A stretch of 64,000 bases of DNA from Candidatus Stoquefichus massiliensis AP9 (GTDB taxonomy: Bacteria; Bacillota_I; Bacilli_A; Erysipelotrichales; Coprobacillaceae). Below the pieces are notes generated by a model that was not told the origin of the DNA, did no database searches, and worked only from the letters and a program-made list of their open reading frames with translations. Both the position numbers and the translations under genes were made by a program. The stretch covers positions 13,395-77,394 of the forward strand of contig NZ_HG005288.1 in the NCBI RefSeq assembly GCF_000455285.1. Reading direction: 5' to 3'. Positions 46,685 through 56,449 of this stretch are shown here, one piece after another (position 1 is the stretch's first letter; every line of letters begins with the position of its first letter).

Positions 46685-48223
46685 CTATTCAATACAACAA
46701 ATATGTTCCTTTGTTTCTTTATCATAGTTAATTCCTACAATTAATAAATTATCTTTATAATTCTTTAAGACTTCTGGATATTCATTATTTTTCATTTGAT
46801 TGATTGCAGTTAAGGCACTCTGATCCCATTTCAGTTCAACAATCATTGCCGGCTTATCTCCCAATGGTATATAAGCAATATCTGCAAAACCTTTTCCTAC
46901 TGGACATTCTCTTATGATTGTATAATGATTTCTTGCTGTGTAGAGAGAAAACAGGATTGTAAATGCCAGTGCTTTTTCGTTATTGTATTCTAAGACGCTT
47001 GATATATAGTGATTCTTTTGAATGATAGCTGCCACTCTTTTTTCATCTTTATTCCATATAGCTTCTAACAGTTCCTGTGAATCCATTAATGATTCACTTA
47101 CATGATCCCAATGACTTGTCTTAACAGACTGTACAAATGAATCTACAACTTCCTGATTAGGAATATATGCCTTACCTTCATGATATCCTAAATACCCTAA
47201 ATGGATAAGCAATGTTAATATGTCATCTACTGATTTAAAATTTGTCATATCATTAAGAAATGAACCTGTATCTACAGATATCTGTTCATTAGCCAATAAT
47301 CTCACTATCATATCCTTTAAGCCATCATAATTCATATTGATATATTTGCTCAATGCTTCATATGTCTCTGTGCTTGTCCAGTAGTTTCCATATTTCTTGG
47401 ATTCTATGGCATAGACAACTGAGCGTGGATTATAAACTGATATATTGTCTGCTAACTGATAGCCATTGTACCATGTCTGCATATCTTTAAAATTCATCTG
47501 ATACTGTTCACATAATTCTTTGACTTCCTGTTCAGTAAATCCCATGAATTTAGAATACTCAAACGGCTCTATCATAGAGATTTCTTTAAACATATTCAAA
47601 GCACTATGTGTTCCATATTTCTTAATTGGCAATATTCCTGTCATATAGGCAAGGTCTACATAAGGTTTATCTTTTAAAAGATTTCTTAGAAAATCAAGAT
47701 ATTTCTCATAGTCTTCTTTGGCTGTACTTCTAAAAACACAATCCCATTCATCTATAATAAAGATAAATTTCTCTTTCGTTTCACTATGAATATCTTCAAA
47801 AATCTGTACCAAATTATTAATATCAAAATAATCTATATCAACATATTGTTTCTTGACTTCTCTAAAAATGAGTTTTGTTATGAGTTCTAGCATCTGTCCA
47901 ATATGATGTGTCTTGCTTAAAAAATCCTGCATATTCAAATGAATGACATTATACTTATTTAAATGATTCTCATAACAAGCATTTTGACTGATTTTCAAAG
48001 GACTAAACATAGCAAATGAATCGCAGCCTTTTGAATAATAGGCAACCAACATATTGGCATCTGTAGATTTACCAAATCTTCTTGGTCTTGAGACACATAT
48101 CTTACATTCTCCTCTGCCAATTAATTCATTTGTTTTTTCTATAAGTAATGATTTATCTACATAAATCTGATTCCTTAGTGCTTGTAAAAACATTTCGTTT
48201 CCTGGATTTAAATAAACGCTCAT
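46685..48223 (-). CDS. AAA-ATPase with PD-(D/E)XK nuclease domain (DUF1703 type)
   Basis: A 512-residue protein of the AAA-ATPase-like plus PDDEXK_9 group, often repeated in gut Firmicutes and Bacteroidetes. RPRRFGKST (about residues 46-54) is the P-loop and IFIIDEWDCVFRS Walker B. The C-terminus has the nuclease core: VGKGFADIAYIP, AMIVELKW and a closing IVGINYDKETKEH. Roles in defence or plasmid-related DNA metabolism are proposed for relatives, but none is proven. Start ATG 48223 with AGGAGG seven bases upstream. GC is higher than its surroundings, hinting at transfer. Confidence 0.88.
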   Translation of the reverse strand: MSVYLNPGNEMFLQALRNQIYVDKSLLIEKTNELIGRGECKICVSRPRRFGKSTDANMLVAYYSKGCDSFAMFSPLKISQNACYENHLNKYNVIHLNMQDFLSKTHHIGQMLELITKLIFREVKKQYVDIDYFDINNLVQIFEDIHSETKEKFIFIIDEWDCVFRSTAKEDYEKYLDFLRNLLKDKPYVDLAYMTGILPIKKYGTHSALNMFKEISMIEPFEYSKFMGFTEQEVKELCEQYQMNFKDMQTWYNGYQLADNISVYNPRSVVYAIESKKYGNYWTSTETYEALSKYINMNYDGLKDMIVRLLANEQISVDTGSFLNDMTNFKSVDDILTLLIHLGYLGYHEGKAYIPNQEVVDSFVQSVKTSHWDHVSESLMDSQELLEAIWNKDEKRVAAIIQKNHYISSVLEYNNEKALAFTILFSLYTARNHYTIIRECPVGKGFADIAYIPLGDKPAMIVELKWDQSALTAINQMKNNEYPEVLKNYKDNLLIVGINYDKETKEHICCIE

Positions 48224-48552
48224 TGTCAATCCTCCTAACTTTTCATGATATATCTATTCTGTTATGCCAAGTACAAGTTGGCATTTATTATTCAATAATA
48301 ATGCACTCTGTTCTTTCATGACTTCTTACTTATAAAGTAATTTTCCCAGCCATATCATTTATATTGAAGTCATTTATCATTTTCACCCCATGTCCATTTC
48401 CTAGATTCCTATAAAATAATTATACTCTAAATTTGATAGTTTGTATATGCGTTATTTTTGTCATATTCTGCATAACAAAATCATTTTTATAACTATCTAG
48501 TTAATAGATTTTCAGTTGCTAAAATAATAATTAAATTCATCAAAAACAATAA
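48224..48552. other. Non-coding stretch between DUF1703 and the unknown gene
   Basis: AT-rich, no coding frame and no strong structure except the hairpin at its right end, which terminates the gene to the right. It should hold the DUF1703 gene promoter, which I cannot place. Confidence 0.4.
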
Positions 48553-48591
48553 AAGACACTTCATATGACTGATCATAATATAAAGTGTCTT
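48553..48591 (-). terminator. Terminator of the unknown 269-residue gene
   Basis: AAGACACTT/AAGTGTCTT with an inner TATGA/TCATA stem, then TTATTGTTTTTG on the minus strand. Confidence 0.7.
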
Positions 48592-49399
48592 ATTTGTTAT
48601 TAAGTTCAATTTTATTGATTAAGTATTGACTTGAAAGAACTCTGTCACCTTTCATTTTCATAATTGTATTATCTTGTTTATTAAATAGAGGATCATATTT
48701 ATCAAAATATAAACGTTGTAATGTTCTAATAATGATATGATACATTTTTTCATCTTCATCTAACTCTTCATAAGATTCAAACTCAATATCTTTCAAAGGT
48801 AAAACATATTTAAACTGATAAAATGTACTATTAGCAATAAAATCATCAATAATAGCATCTATATCTATATCATAAGGATATAGATATCCAAAGAATTCAG
48901 GTCCTCCACAAGCAATATTATAATAATCACTATCCTCTATATGATCCATAAATGCATATCCACCTATAGAATAATCCTGAAATCTATATCCAAATCTATC
49001 TTTTAGATATAAACTATCTGATATATCAATTTCTCTATCTTTAATATACATTTTAATATATTGGTCATATTGAAATGTTAACCCATAACTTTTAAGAAAA
49101 TGAGATAACGATGAATCTTTTGTTAATACATCAATTAAATTATAACCATCGTTATTAGTATCATTATTCAATCTTCTTGATAAATGAATAAGCATTACTT
49201 CATCTACATTGTTACATAGATGTTCTTTTACAAACAATGCAAAATATTCATAAAGATTGTCCATATCTAAAAATTGATGATTCATTTGAAGCTTTTTATA
49301 ACAATTTTCTAACAAACCATCTATTTCATTGTTACTCACATTTAACAATACATTTAATGATTTTCTTATTGTCTCTTCTGATTTAGTATCAATATACAA
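48590..49399 (-). CDS. Unknown 269-residue protein
   Basis: A soluble acidic protein with no family I recognise. It begins helical (residues 1-80), then LSRRLNNDTNNDGYNLIDVL, a block with SIGGYAFMDHIEDSDYYNI, and GGPEFFGYLYPYDIDIDAIIDDF near residues 165-190, which looks like a folded core. It starts at TTG 49399, with GGGAGG nine bases upstream. It lies between the polysaccharide locus and the DUF1703 gene, with its own terminator. I can give no function. Confidence 0.6.
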   Translation of the reverse strand: MYIDTKSEETIRKSLNVLLNVSNNEIDGLLENCYKKLQMNHQFLDMDNLYEYFALFVKEHLCNNVDEVMLIHLSRRLNNDTNNDGYNLIDVLTKDSSLSHFLKSYGLTFQYDQYIKMYIKDREIDISDSLYLKDRFGYRFQDYSIGGYAFMDHIEDSDYYNIACGGPEFFGYLYPYDIDIDAIIDDFIANSTFYQFKYVLPLKDIEFESYEELDEDEKMYHIIIRTLQRLYFDKYDPLFNKQDNTIMKMKGDRVLSSQYLINKIELNNK

Positions 49400-49501
49400 A
49401 GAATATTACCTCCCTAAAATTTACAATAACCTTCTACTTCAATTTAGACATATTAATTTAATTTCTGTTCCCATCTAAAAAACATTAGACAGACATTTCG
49501 T

Positions 49502-50653
49502 CTATTTTTCTACCTTTTCAAAATATGTATCAGGCTTGTCTGGATTAAATGGTTCATTAGCCCACATAACTGTCACCATATCTGTTTCTCCAGTATTAAT
49601 GATGTTATGTGTATATCCAGTTGGGATATCTATGACTTCCAGCTTATCTCCTGATACCTTATATTCAATAATTTTGTCATCACCTATTCTTCTAAACTGA
49701 ATAAGCCCTTCTCCACTGACAACCAGAAACTTCTCATTCTTGGTATGATGCCAGTGCTGTCCTTTTGTAATGCCTGGTTTTGATATATTAATAGAAACCT
49801 GTCCATGCTCCTCTGTTCTGATGAACTCCGTAAATGATCCTCTTTCATCAGCGTTCATTTTCAGTGGATATGAAAAACTATCTTCTGGAAGATAGCTCAA
49901 ATAAGTTGCGTATAATTTTCTTGTAAAGTCATCGCTCTGATCAGGAATATTAAGATTCTTTCTTGAATCCTTGAATGAATATAACAGTTCACTTAATTTC
50001 TTAAGAGAAACATTATATATAGGTTCCATCATATAATATCCATCAGCCTTCATTGATGGATGACCCATAATACAGTGAATGATTTCCTCTATAACATCAT
50101 CTATATAGCATAGAGGAATAACTGCATTGGGATTATTAATCTGTATATCCATATCATGAGCAATGTTATAGCACCATGTTGCAACAACACTATTGTAGTT
50201 TGGCCTACACCACTTGCCAAAGAGATTGGCAAATCTGTATATAAAAACAGGATTTCCATTATCTTTACCAAACTGCAAAAGATAATCCTCCCCCTGTTTC
50301 TTTGACTTGCCATAATCATTATCTCTTTCAGCCTGAATGCTTGAAGAGACAATAATAGGACATTGATTATTGTTTTCTTTTAATAGTTGACATAATGTTT
50401 CAGTGAATCCATAATTTCCATCATAGAATTCATTGACATCTTTAGGTCTATTAACACCTGCAAGATGAACAATAACATCACAGTTTTTTGTATACTTTTT
50501 TAGATCATCCAATGATGAATCTAAATCATATTTATGTATATTAATATCTTTAGTCAAATCATAGATACTACATTTATCATCTCTAATAGTCTTTAAGGCT
50601 TCTATAAGATTTCTTCCTACAAAACCACTTGAACCTGTTATTAGAAGTTTCAT
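49502..50653 (-). CDS. CapF/WbjC-type bifunctional UDP-sugar reductase
   Basis: A 383-residue enzyme for UDP-N-acetyl-fucosamine-type sugars. The N-terminal two thirds is an SDR domain (LLITGSSGFVGRNLIEAL binds NAD(P); CDVIVHLAGVNRP; SSSIQAERDNDYGKSKKQGE), and the C-terminal 130 residues a cupin (KGQHWHHTKNEKFLVVSGEG) that epimerises, as in CapF. It is last in the leftward cluster. Its ATG would overlap the stop of an alternative, longer version of the preceding gene. The GGGGG run 8-12 bases upstream is its ribosome site. Confidence 0.9.
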   Translation of the reverse strand: MKLLITGSSGFVGRNLIEALKTIRDDKCSIYDLTKDINIHKYDLDSSLDDLKKYTKNCDVIVHLAGVNRPKDVNEFYDGNYGFTETLCQLLKENNNQCPIIVSSSIQAERDNDYGKSKKQGEDYLLQFGKDNGNPVFIYRFANLFGKWCRPNYNSVVATWCYNIAHDMDIQINNPNAVIPLCYIDDVIEEIIHCIMGHPSMKADGYYMMEPIYNVSLKKLSELLYSFKDSRKNLNIPDQSDDFTRKLYATYLSYLPEDSFSYPLKMNADERGSFTEFIRTEEHGQVSINISKPGITKGQHWHHTKNEKFLVVSGEGLIQFRRIGDDKIIEYKVSGDKLEVIDIPTGYTHNIINTGETDMVTVMWANEPFNPDKPDTYFEKVEK

Positions 50654-50701
50654 GCTACTGTTCCCCCAATAACTAAGGGTCTATATGCATTGTATATAAA
50701 T

Positions 50702-51589
50702 CTACTTAGTACCCCCCCCCCCGGCAATTTTGATATTATCGTCATTTAAATAATTGTATAAGTATTTGTGATTTTTTACCCAATCAAACATCTCATATAC
50801 CTGTGTTTCATAATCAGGTACTATAAAGTCAAAGTCATTTCTTGTACAATATAATGATTTATCATGAACTATACCATCCACCTTCTGAATTTTTAGATTC
50901 TTACATGAATATTTATTAAATAGTTTAACAAGGTTGTATTTGCTTATTTTCTTGTTATTGACAAGATTGTATAAGCCTGTAAGATTATCATAACTTGCTT
51001 TATGCATTGCCTTGGCAAGCGTCAATGTTGTAACTCCTGTCCACAAGGATTTATCATATCCATTTATTTCTCCTGACTGTTTCATAAACCAGTTAAACAG
51101 TCCTATCCCTTTTACATTAATATCTGGTCCAATAATAGAATTTCTAAAAGTTAAATTCTTGTTGTCATTTAATTCACCTAGAGCTTTTGAACGATCATAA
51201 AATGTTTCTCCATCAGGTACATCATTTTCTGAATAATTCCCTTCCTTTCCAGAAAATACACAATCTGTACTCATTTGTATAACCATTGTTTTCATTGTTT
51301 TTGTCACTTTTGCTAAAAAGTGAGGAAGATAGGAATTAAGAAGTACTGCCAATTCCTTATGTTCATCAGCAGCCTGATTAAGAATACCTACACAATTTAT
51401 AATGACATCATAATTATTTTTCTTAATAATTTCTTCTAAATCATTAAATTCACATATATCCATAACATGTGTATAACAACAAGGTGACTCATGCAAGTCT
51501 ATTCCTTCTACTTCTTCACCCTGTTCTTTCAGATAACATGCTATTAAATGTCCTGCCATTCCTGCAGCACCTAAAACTAAATATTTCAT
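50702..51589 (-). CDS. RmlD-like sugar-nucleotide reductase with a poly-G end
   Basis: A 295-residue SDR protein of the RmlD (dTDP-4-dehydrorhamnose reductase) type, as in WbvR. LGAAGMAGHLIACYLKEQG binds NAD(P), INCVGILNQAADEHK and MSTDCVFSGKEGNYSENDVP are family blocks, and YDRSKALGE has the catalytic Tyr/Lys. The functional part ends near WVKNHKYLYNYLNDD. The last residues come from an 11-base G tract. With 10 Gs the frame would instead run to the capF start (TGA overlapping ATG). ATGA overlap with CapE. Confidence 0.9.
   Translation of the reverse strand: MKYLVLGAAGMAGHLIACYLKEQGEEVEGIDLHESPCCYTHVMDICEFNDLEEIIKKNNYDVIINCVGILNQAADEHKELAVLLNSYLPHFLAKVTKTMKTMVIQMSTDCVFSGKEGNYSENDVPDGETFYDRSKALGELNDNKNLTFRNSIIGPDINVKGIGLFNWFMKQSGEINGYDKSLWTGVTTLTLAKAMHKASYDNLTGLYNLVNNKKISKYNLVKLFNKYSCKNLKIQKVDGIVHDKSLYCTRNDFDFIVPDYETQVYEMFDWVKNHKYLYNYLNDDNIKIAGGGGTK
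50712..50722 (-). repeat. Poly-G(11) tract, possible phase-variation site
   Basis: Eleven C in a row on the plus strand (G on the coding strand), in a genome with very few such runs. In frame now, it codes Gly-Gly-Gly-Gly-Thr-Lys then stop. One base less extends the frame by 20 codons to a stop overlapping the capF ATG; one base more stops at once. Confidence 0.8.
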
Positions 51590-52635
51590 TTTAATTTATT
51601 CTCCCATTTTAATACTTCTTCTCGTATTTCTTTTAAAGTTAAAAGTTTTTCCACAGTTTGATCAATATTTAATAATTCAGTGTTATTGCTATTAAATTCA
51701 GTTAACCCATTTCTATTGGTACCTTTAGATAAATAGTTATCATAGTTTAAGTCTCTTCTATCTGCTGGAACTCTGTAGAAGTCTCCCATATCTATAGCCT
51801 TTGAACATTCTTCATTAGTTAAAAGAGTTTCATATGTTTTCTCACCATGACGAATTCCAATAATTTTATTTTCAACCTCATATTTAAATAGTTTCTTAAT
51901 TGCCTCTGCCAAAACTTCAACAGTCGTTGCAGATGCTTTTTGAACCAAAATGTCTCCACTTGTTCCGTGCTCAAATGCAAATAAAACAAGATCTACCGCT
52001 TCGTCTAATGACATGATAAATCTTGTCATGTTTGGATCAGTTAATGTTAGTGGCTTATTCTCTTTAATTTGATTAATAAAAAGAGGTATAACTGAACCTC
52101 TTGAACACATAACATTTCCATATCTTGTACACATAATACTAGTTTTTTGAGAATCAACTGTTCTGCTTTTCGCAACAATGACCTTTTCCATCATTGCCTT
52201 AGATGTTCCCATTGCATTCACAGGATAGGCAGCTTTATCTGTAGATAAGCATACTACCCTTTTAACGCCACATTCTATGGCTGCAGTTAATACATTTTCT
52301 GTTCCTAAAACATTTGTCTTAACTGCTTCAATAGGAAAGAATTCACAACTAGGAACCTGTTTTAGTGCTGCAGCATGAAATATGTAATCTACCCCATTCA
52401 TCGCATTTCTTACCGAATTTATATCTCTTACATCACCAATATAGAATTTAATCTTATCAGAGACTTCGGGATATTTTGCCTGATATTCATGACGCATATT
52501 ATCCTGCTTTAATTCATCTCTACTGAATATTCTTATTTCCTTTATATCTGTATTTAAAAAGCGGTTTAAAACCGCATTCCCAAATGATCCTGTTCCACCA
52601 GTAATCATTAATATCTTATCTCTAAATTGAGTCAT
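51586..52635 (-). CDS. CapE/WbjB-type UDP-sugar 4,6-dehydratase/epimerase
   Basis: A 349-residue SDR enzyme. MITGGTGSFGNAVLNRFL binds NADP, AAALKQVPSCEFFPIEAVKTN is the family's substrate block, and CLSTDKAAYPVNAMGTSKAMMEK holds the catalytic Thr/Asp/Lys set with Met in place of Tyr, usual for this inverting class. It converts UDP-GlcNAc to the 4-keto-6-deoxy-L intermediate used for L-fucosamine and L-quinovosamine. The start lies two bases after glf; its stop overlaps the RmlD-like start. Confidence 0.93.
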   Translation of the reverse strand: MTQFRDKILMITGGTGSFGNAVLNRFLNTDIKEIRIFSRDELKQDNMRHEYQAKYPEVSDKIKFYIGDVRDINSVRNAMNGVDYIFHAAALKQVPSCEFFPIEAVKTNVLGTENVLTAAIECGVKRVVCLSTDKAAYPVNAMGTSKAMMEKVIVAKSRTVDSQKTSIMCTRYGNVMCSRGSVIPLFINQIKENKPLTLTDPNMTRFIMSLDEAVDLVLFAFEHGTSGDILVQKASATTVEVLAEAIKKLFKYEVENKIIGIRHGEKTYETLLTNEECSKAIDMGDFYRVPADRRDLNYDNYLSKGTNRNGLTEFNSNNTELLNIDQTVEKLLTLKEIREEVLKWENKLK

Positions 52636-52637
52636 CT

Positions 52638-53786
52638 TTAATCCTCCAATCTATTGACTAACTCAAAAGCTTTTTCTATAACCTGTGACATATCATAATA
52701 TTTAAATTCTGCAAGTCTTCCTAAATAAAAAAAATCATTAACTTTATCAGCTAACAATTTATATTTATTAAATAGCTCAAGATTACATTCATTAATTAAT
52801 GGATATGATGGTATGTTGTACTTTTTATCTCTATTATAGTTCTCTGAGTATTCTGAAAGTAATGCAACTTTATTTTCTTTATAAACGCCCGTTACTCTAC
52901 TCATATCAGAAGTCCTAAATTTTTTATATTTCAGTGGAAAAGTAAGAGCCAATCCATTAAAGTAAGTATTGTTTTTTATAATTGTTTTTTTAAAAAAAAC
53001 TGATCTATATGGAAGACAACCATATTTATAATTAAAAAACTCATCTAACGGAGCAGTGTATATAAGTTTGCCATTAAATTCTGAGCCATTATAAAAGATT
53101 TTATTTTTTATAATTTTTATACATCTAGAACCATTACAATTCGTTTTTAAAACAATATTTTTATGTGTTAATATATTTTCAAACATTTTTGTATATCCAT
53201 TTTTAGGAACAAAATTATATTTTTTCTTACTTCTTATATTATTGTAAGATACTCTGACTGGTGCTCTACCAACAATATTTTTATCTATTTCTTCTGGCTT
53301 TTTACCCCACATCTTTGCATTATAGCCAATAAATACCTTTTGATAAATATCTTGTCCTATCTCTTTTAAAAATAAATCATCAGTATTTAATAAATCTATA
53401 ATATTTATTTCTGATTCTAACCCATATTTATTAACTAACCTTTTTATTATTTCATTAGCTATTTTTTCATCATACATTAACTTAATTGAATTCAAATTAA
53501 TTGGTAATGGAACTATTGCTCTACCAATATTTACTTCCATTTTCACATCAATATTGACAATATTGTCATATTTTTCAATATAATTTAAAACTTCATCGTT
53601 ATTAGTCATAATAACATGTGGTCCATACTTATGTATAAGCAAATGATTATTATCAAAATAATCATACATGTTACCAGCAATATGTCTCCTTTTTTCTAAT
53701 AATAAAACTTTTTTTCCTCTTTCGGCAAGTTCCCTAGCACATACCGATCCAGCAAAGCCTGCACCAACAACTATATAATCATACAT
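52638..53786 (-). CDS. glf: UDP-galactopyranose mutase
   Basis: A 382-residue flavoenzyme that makes UDP-galactofuranose. YIVVGAGFAGSVCARELAERG binds FAD, and RRHIAGNMYDYFDNN, HKYGPHVIMTNN (with the catalytic-site His) and KMWGKKPEEI are characteristic. Galactofuranose in the surface polymer is therefore likely. GAGGG precedes the ATG. It follows a 183-base gap that may contain a promoter, so glf-capE-rmlD-like-capF may be a separate transcript. Confidence 0.95.
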   Translation of the reverse strand: MYDYIVVGAGFAGSVCARELAERGKKVLLLEKRRHIAGNMYDYFDNNHLLIHKYGPHVIMTNNDEVLNYIEKYDNIVNIDVKMEVNIGRAIVPLPINLNSIKLMYDEKIANEIIKRLVNKYGLESEINIIDLLNTDDLFLKEIGQDIYQKVFIGYNAKMWGKKPEEIDKNIVGRAPVRVSYNNIRSKKKYNFVPKNGYTKMFENILTHKNIVLKTNCNGSRCIKIIKNKIFYNGSEFNGKLIYTAPLDEFFNYKYGCLPYRSVFFKKTIIKNNTYFNGLALTFPLKYKKFRTSDMSRVTGVYKENKVALLSEYSENYNRDKKYNIPSYPLINECNLELFNKYKLLADKVNDFFYLGRLAEFKYYDMSQVIEKAFELVNRLED

Positions 53787-53969
53787 ATTAATTTCCCTCT
53801 TTTCTGCTTTTTAATAAATACCATTATGGCATAATTTTTATTAAAAATTACCTAAATACAATAAGTCTCATTGAAGAAATTTTTTTCAGAAATCTTTATA
53901 ACTATATTTTACTATATATATCTAAGACTCAATCAAAAAAATATTTACAGTTATTATTACCTATGAAAA

Positions 53970-54938
53970 TTAATCATTACTAATAAAATCCAAAAATTTT
54001 ATTGGCGACAATTCATTGCATATAGCTAATTTTTCTGTTGTGGATGCTTTTTGAATTTTAACAAAATCTACATTTATTTCATCTATATTACGAAAAAACA
54101 TCATTGATTGTTTATCAAAATACTTTGATTTATAAACAGAATAATTATTTGTCAATAATTTTTTATTATAAAAAAGAGTTTCAAAGACTCTTTGAGAATA
54201 TGAGTCACAATCAGATACTTTAAGTTCCAATCCACAATTAGACATATTTAAAATTGCAATGGTTTTTTCATATGGAATATTATTGCAATAATTAATATCA
54301 TCAGAGTATACTTGATCTTTCTCATCAATTCCAAGTATATAAAAATTTGTGCTTATTTTATTATTCTTACAAAATTCATAAATCTTAATAAGTTCATTAA
54401 ATCTACTTTTTCCATATCCAACAAAAAACAAATCAGCTTGCTTAATATCAGAATACTGATTGTTAATTTCAATTTTTGAATATGGTATTGGGTAATAGCC
54501 TATTTTACAACGTTTGGCTTCACTTTCATCAAAAATATATGATTTGTCAAATTTATCTTTAATAATTTCAAAACAACTATTTCTAAATGCATGTATATCA
54601 AGACTATATGATATATGTTTGGAACTTGTATATTTCTTTTTTAAAGAATCAACTAGTCCATGTTTTACAGCCTCAAAAGTGTCTATAAAATATATAAAAA
54701 TTAAACTATCAGATTTATTGTATAAAGATACAAATCTATATCTTTTATTCCAAATCTTTTTAAATGGAATATTAAATAATGAATTGATTTTTTTTGAGAA
54801 ATGTATCCTGTAAAAAAACATTTCCAATTTCGTAAATTCTTCTGTTAAATATGTATAATGAACATTCTCTTTATTGATTACATCATTAAATAGAATTCTA
54901 TCAATATCCCTATCACTTGCAATAAATACATACTTCAT
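53970..54938 (-). CDS. Probable glycosyltransferase, GT-B type (polysaccharide locus)
   Basis: A 322-residue protein without membrane segments. The C-terminal half reads FFVGYGKSRFNELIKIYEF, then CNNIPYEKTIAILNMSNCGL and SQRVFETLFYNKKLLTNNY, the shape of the donor-binding domain of CgeB/LPS-type transferases (Glu-x7-Glu). The N-terminal half carries ISYSLDIHAFRN. Acceptor and sugar are unknown. Three bases from the flippase stop. Confidence 0.65.
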   Translation of the reverse strand: MKYVFIASDRDIDRILFNDVINKENVHYTYLTEEFTKLEMFFYRIHFSKKINSLFNIPFKKIWNKRYRFVSLYNKSDSLIFIYFIDTFEAVKHGLVDSLKKKYTSSKHISYSLDIHAFRNSCFEIIKDKFDKSYIFDESEAKRCKIGYYPIPYSKIEINNQYSDIKQADLFFVGYGKSRFNELIKIYEFCKNNKISTNFYILGIDEKDQVYSDDINYCNNIPYEKTIAILNMSNCGLELKVSDCDSYSQRVFETLFYNKKLLTNNYSVYKSKYFDKQSMMFFRNIDEINVDFVKIQKASTTEKLAICNELSPIKFLDFISND

Positions 54939-54941
54939 TTT

Positions 54942-56438
54942 TCAATTCCTCCTATAAAAATTATTTTTCAAGAAAAATATTACTAATTTCAAATTTCTTT
55001 TTTCAAATAACACACAGTAAATCATAGTACATAAAAGAATTAAGATTAAAGATACCATTCCTACACATATAAACATTTTTAATGAATTTATTAAAATTAA
55101 ATATGAAATTCTGTAAAAAATCAAAGACATTACAATAATAAGTACCGCTCTACCTAATATTAATCTATACTTATAATTTAATTTATAGCTTGTTATTCGG
55201 AATCTTAATACTGATAATATAATATAAAATACAATTAACCCAATAAAGGTACAAGAAAAGTCAATAATTGTAAAAATAAAAGTAATAAGTACTGATATAC
55301 TTCCAACAAATACAGTTGATTTAAATGTCTTTTTAAACAATCCTAAATTCACAACAACAAAATCGGAAATAGAATAAAAGACATACGATATCAAATAAAA
55401 AATACATAATAACGAAATGGTAGTATTTATATAATTTATATGATTTAATCCAGAAGTATAAATTTGTATAAATCCATTTATTAATGCAGAAAAAAGCGGT
55501 AATGAAACAACAGTAATCAAGAAAATTATGAAATTCAAAAAATCATATACCTCACTAATTCCATCAATATCTAACTCTACAGTTTTCTGTCCAAAACTTG
55601 CTGACAATGCATTTAGTATTGTATTTATACATAATTTAATTACATTCATTATCATTAAATATATAGAATAAATGCTTGAATGAGAAAGATCATATATACC
55701 TGTAATAAGTATTATAGGTATACTTTCCAATACTTGCTGAACAATTTGATTACAAAATAAATAATATTGGTTTTTTATCTTATATTCTTTTGGAATTATT
55801 TTTCTATATCTATCTTTATATGTCTTATTAAAATGTATATGACAATATATCGTCTTAAGCACTCCTCCACTTAACATTCCAAAATAAATAAATATAAAGT
55901 TTAATTTCAATGAAATAGATAAAATAATAAAAAAATAATATGTAACCCTTTCAATTACTTGAGAATAAATAATTAAATATTTATCTTCATGTGCAGAAAA
56001 AACAATATCAAAACAAGTATAAAATCTGAAATTAATATATGAATTACAGGTTAAAAATAAAACTGATACAATAATTTCATATGAAGTAATCTTAGAACTA
56101 TTAGTCAATAATAAATAAGGTATCATAAGTGATAATACTAATAAAAACCACAAACTCATTTTTTTAAAATATTTTTTTGAAGAATTGTATATTGATGCCT
56201 CAATTTCTAAATCGTTATTAATTATAGGTTTATACATTTCAAATATTGAAGCTCCAACCATTCCAGTTTGAAGTAAACTAACTAAATTTAATATTTGTGT
56301 CATTGTAGAAGTTAATCCATTTACATCAGATCCATAAGTAAAAATCAGGGCTCTAGGCACAAAAAAACCAAATAATAAATTTATAAACTGATAAATTAAA
56401 GAAATTACTACATTTTTTATTGCTTTATGTGAATGCAT
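54942..56438 (-). CDS. wzx: Flippase (Wzx, MOP superfamily)
   Basis: A 498-residue protein with 12-14 hydrophobic helices, NVVISLIYQFINLLFGFFVP at the N-terminus, and a body typical of polysaccharide biosynthesis flippases that translocate undecaprenyl-linked repeat units. Neither a short nor a broken form. It lies between two glycosyltransferase genes and near the EpsG-type polymerase, defining a Wzx/Wzy pathway. Confidence 0.92.
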   Translation of the reverse strand: MHSHKAIKNVVISLIYQFINLLFGFFVPRALIFTYGSDVNGLTSTMTQILNLVSLLQTGMVGASIFEMYKPIINNDLEIEASIYNSSKKYFKKMSLWFLLVLSLMIPYLLLTNSSKITSYEIIVSVLFLTCNSYINFRFYTCFDIVFSAHEDKYLIIYSQVIERVTYYFFIILSISLKLNFIFIYFGMLSGGVLKTIYCHIHFNKTYKDRYRKIIPKEYKIKNQYYLFCNQIVQQVLESIPIILITGIYDLSHSSIYSIYLMIMNVIKLCINTILNALSASFGQKTVELDIDGISEVYDFLNFIIFLITVVSLPLFSALINGFIQIYTSGLNHINYINTTISLLCIFYLISYVFYSISDFVVVNLGLFKKTFKSTVFVGSISVLITFIFTIIDFSCTFIGLIVFYIILSVLRFRITSYKLNYKYRLILGRAVLIIVMSLIFYRISYLILINSLKMFICVGMVSLILILLCTMIYCVLFEKRNLKLVIFFLKNNFYRRN

Positions 56439-56449
56439 TTATGTTACCA

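Noticed and set aside
48224-48552. Riboswitch or small RNA before the DUF1703 gene
   Set aside because: No extended pairing or known consensus recognised in the stretch.
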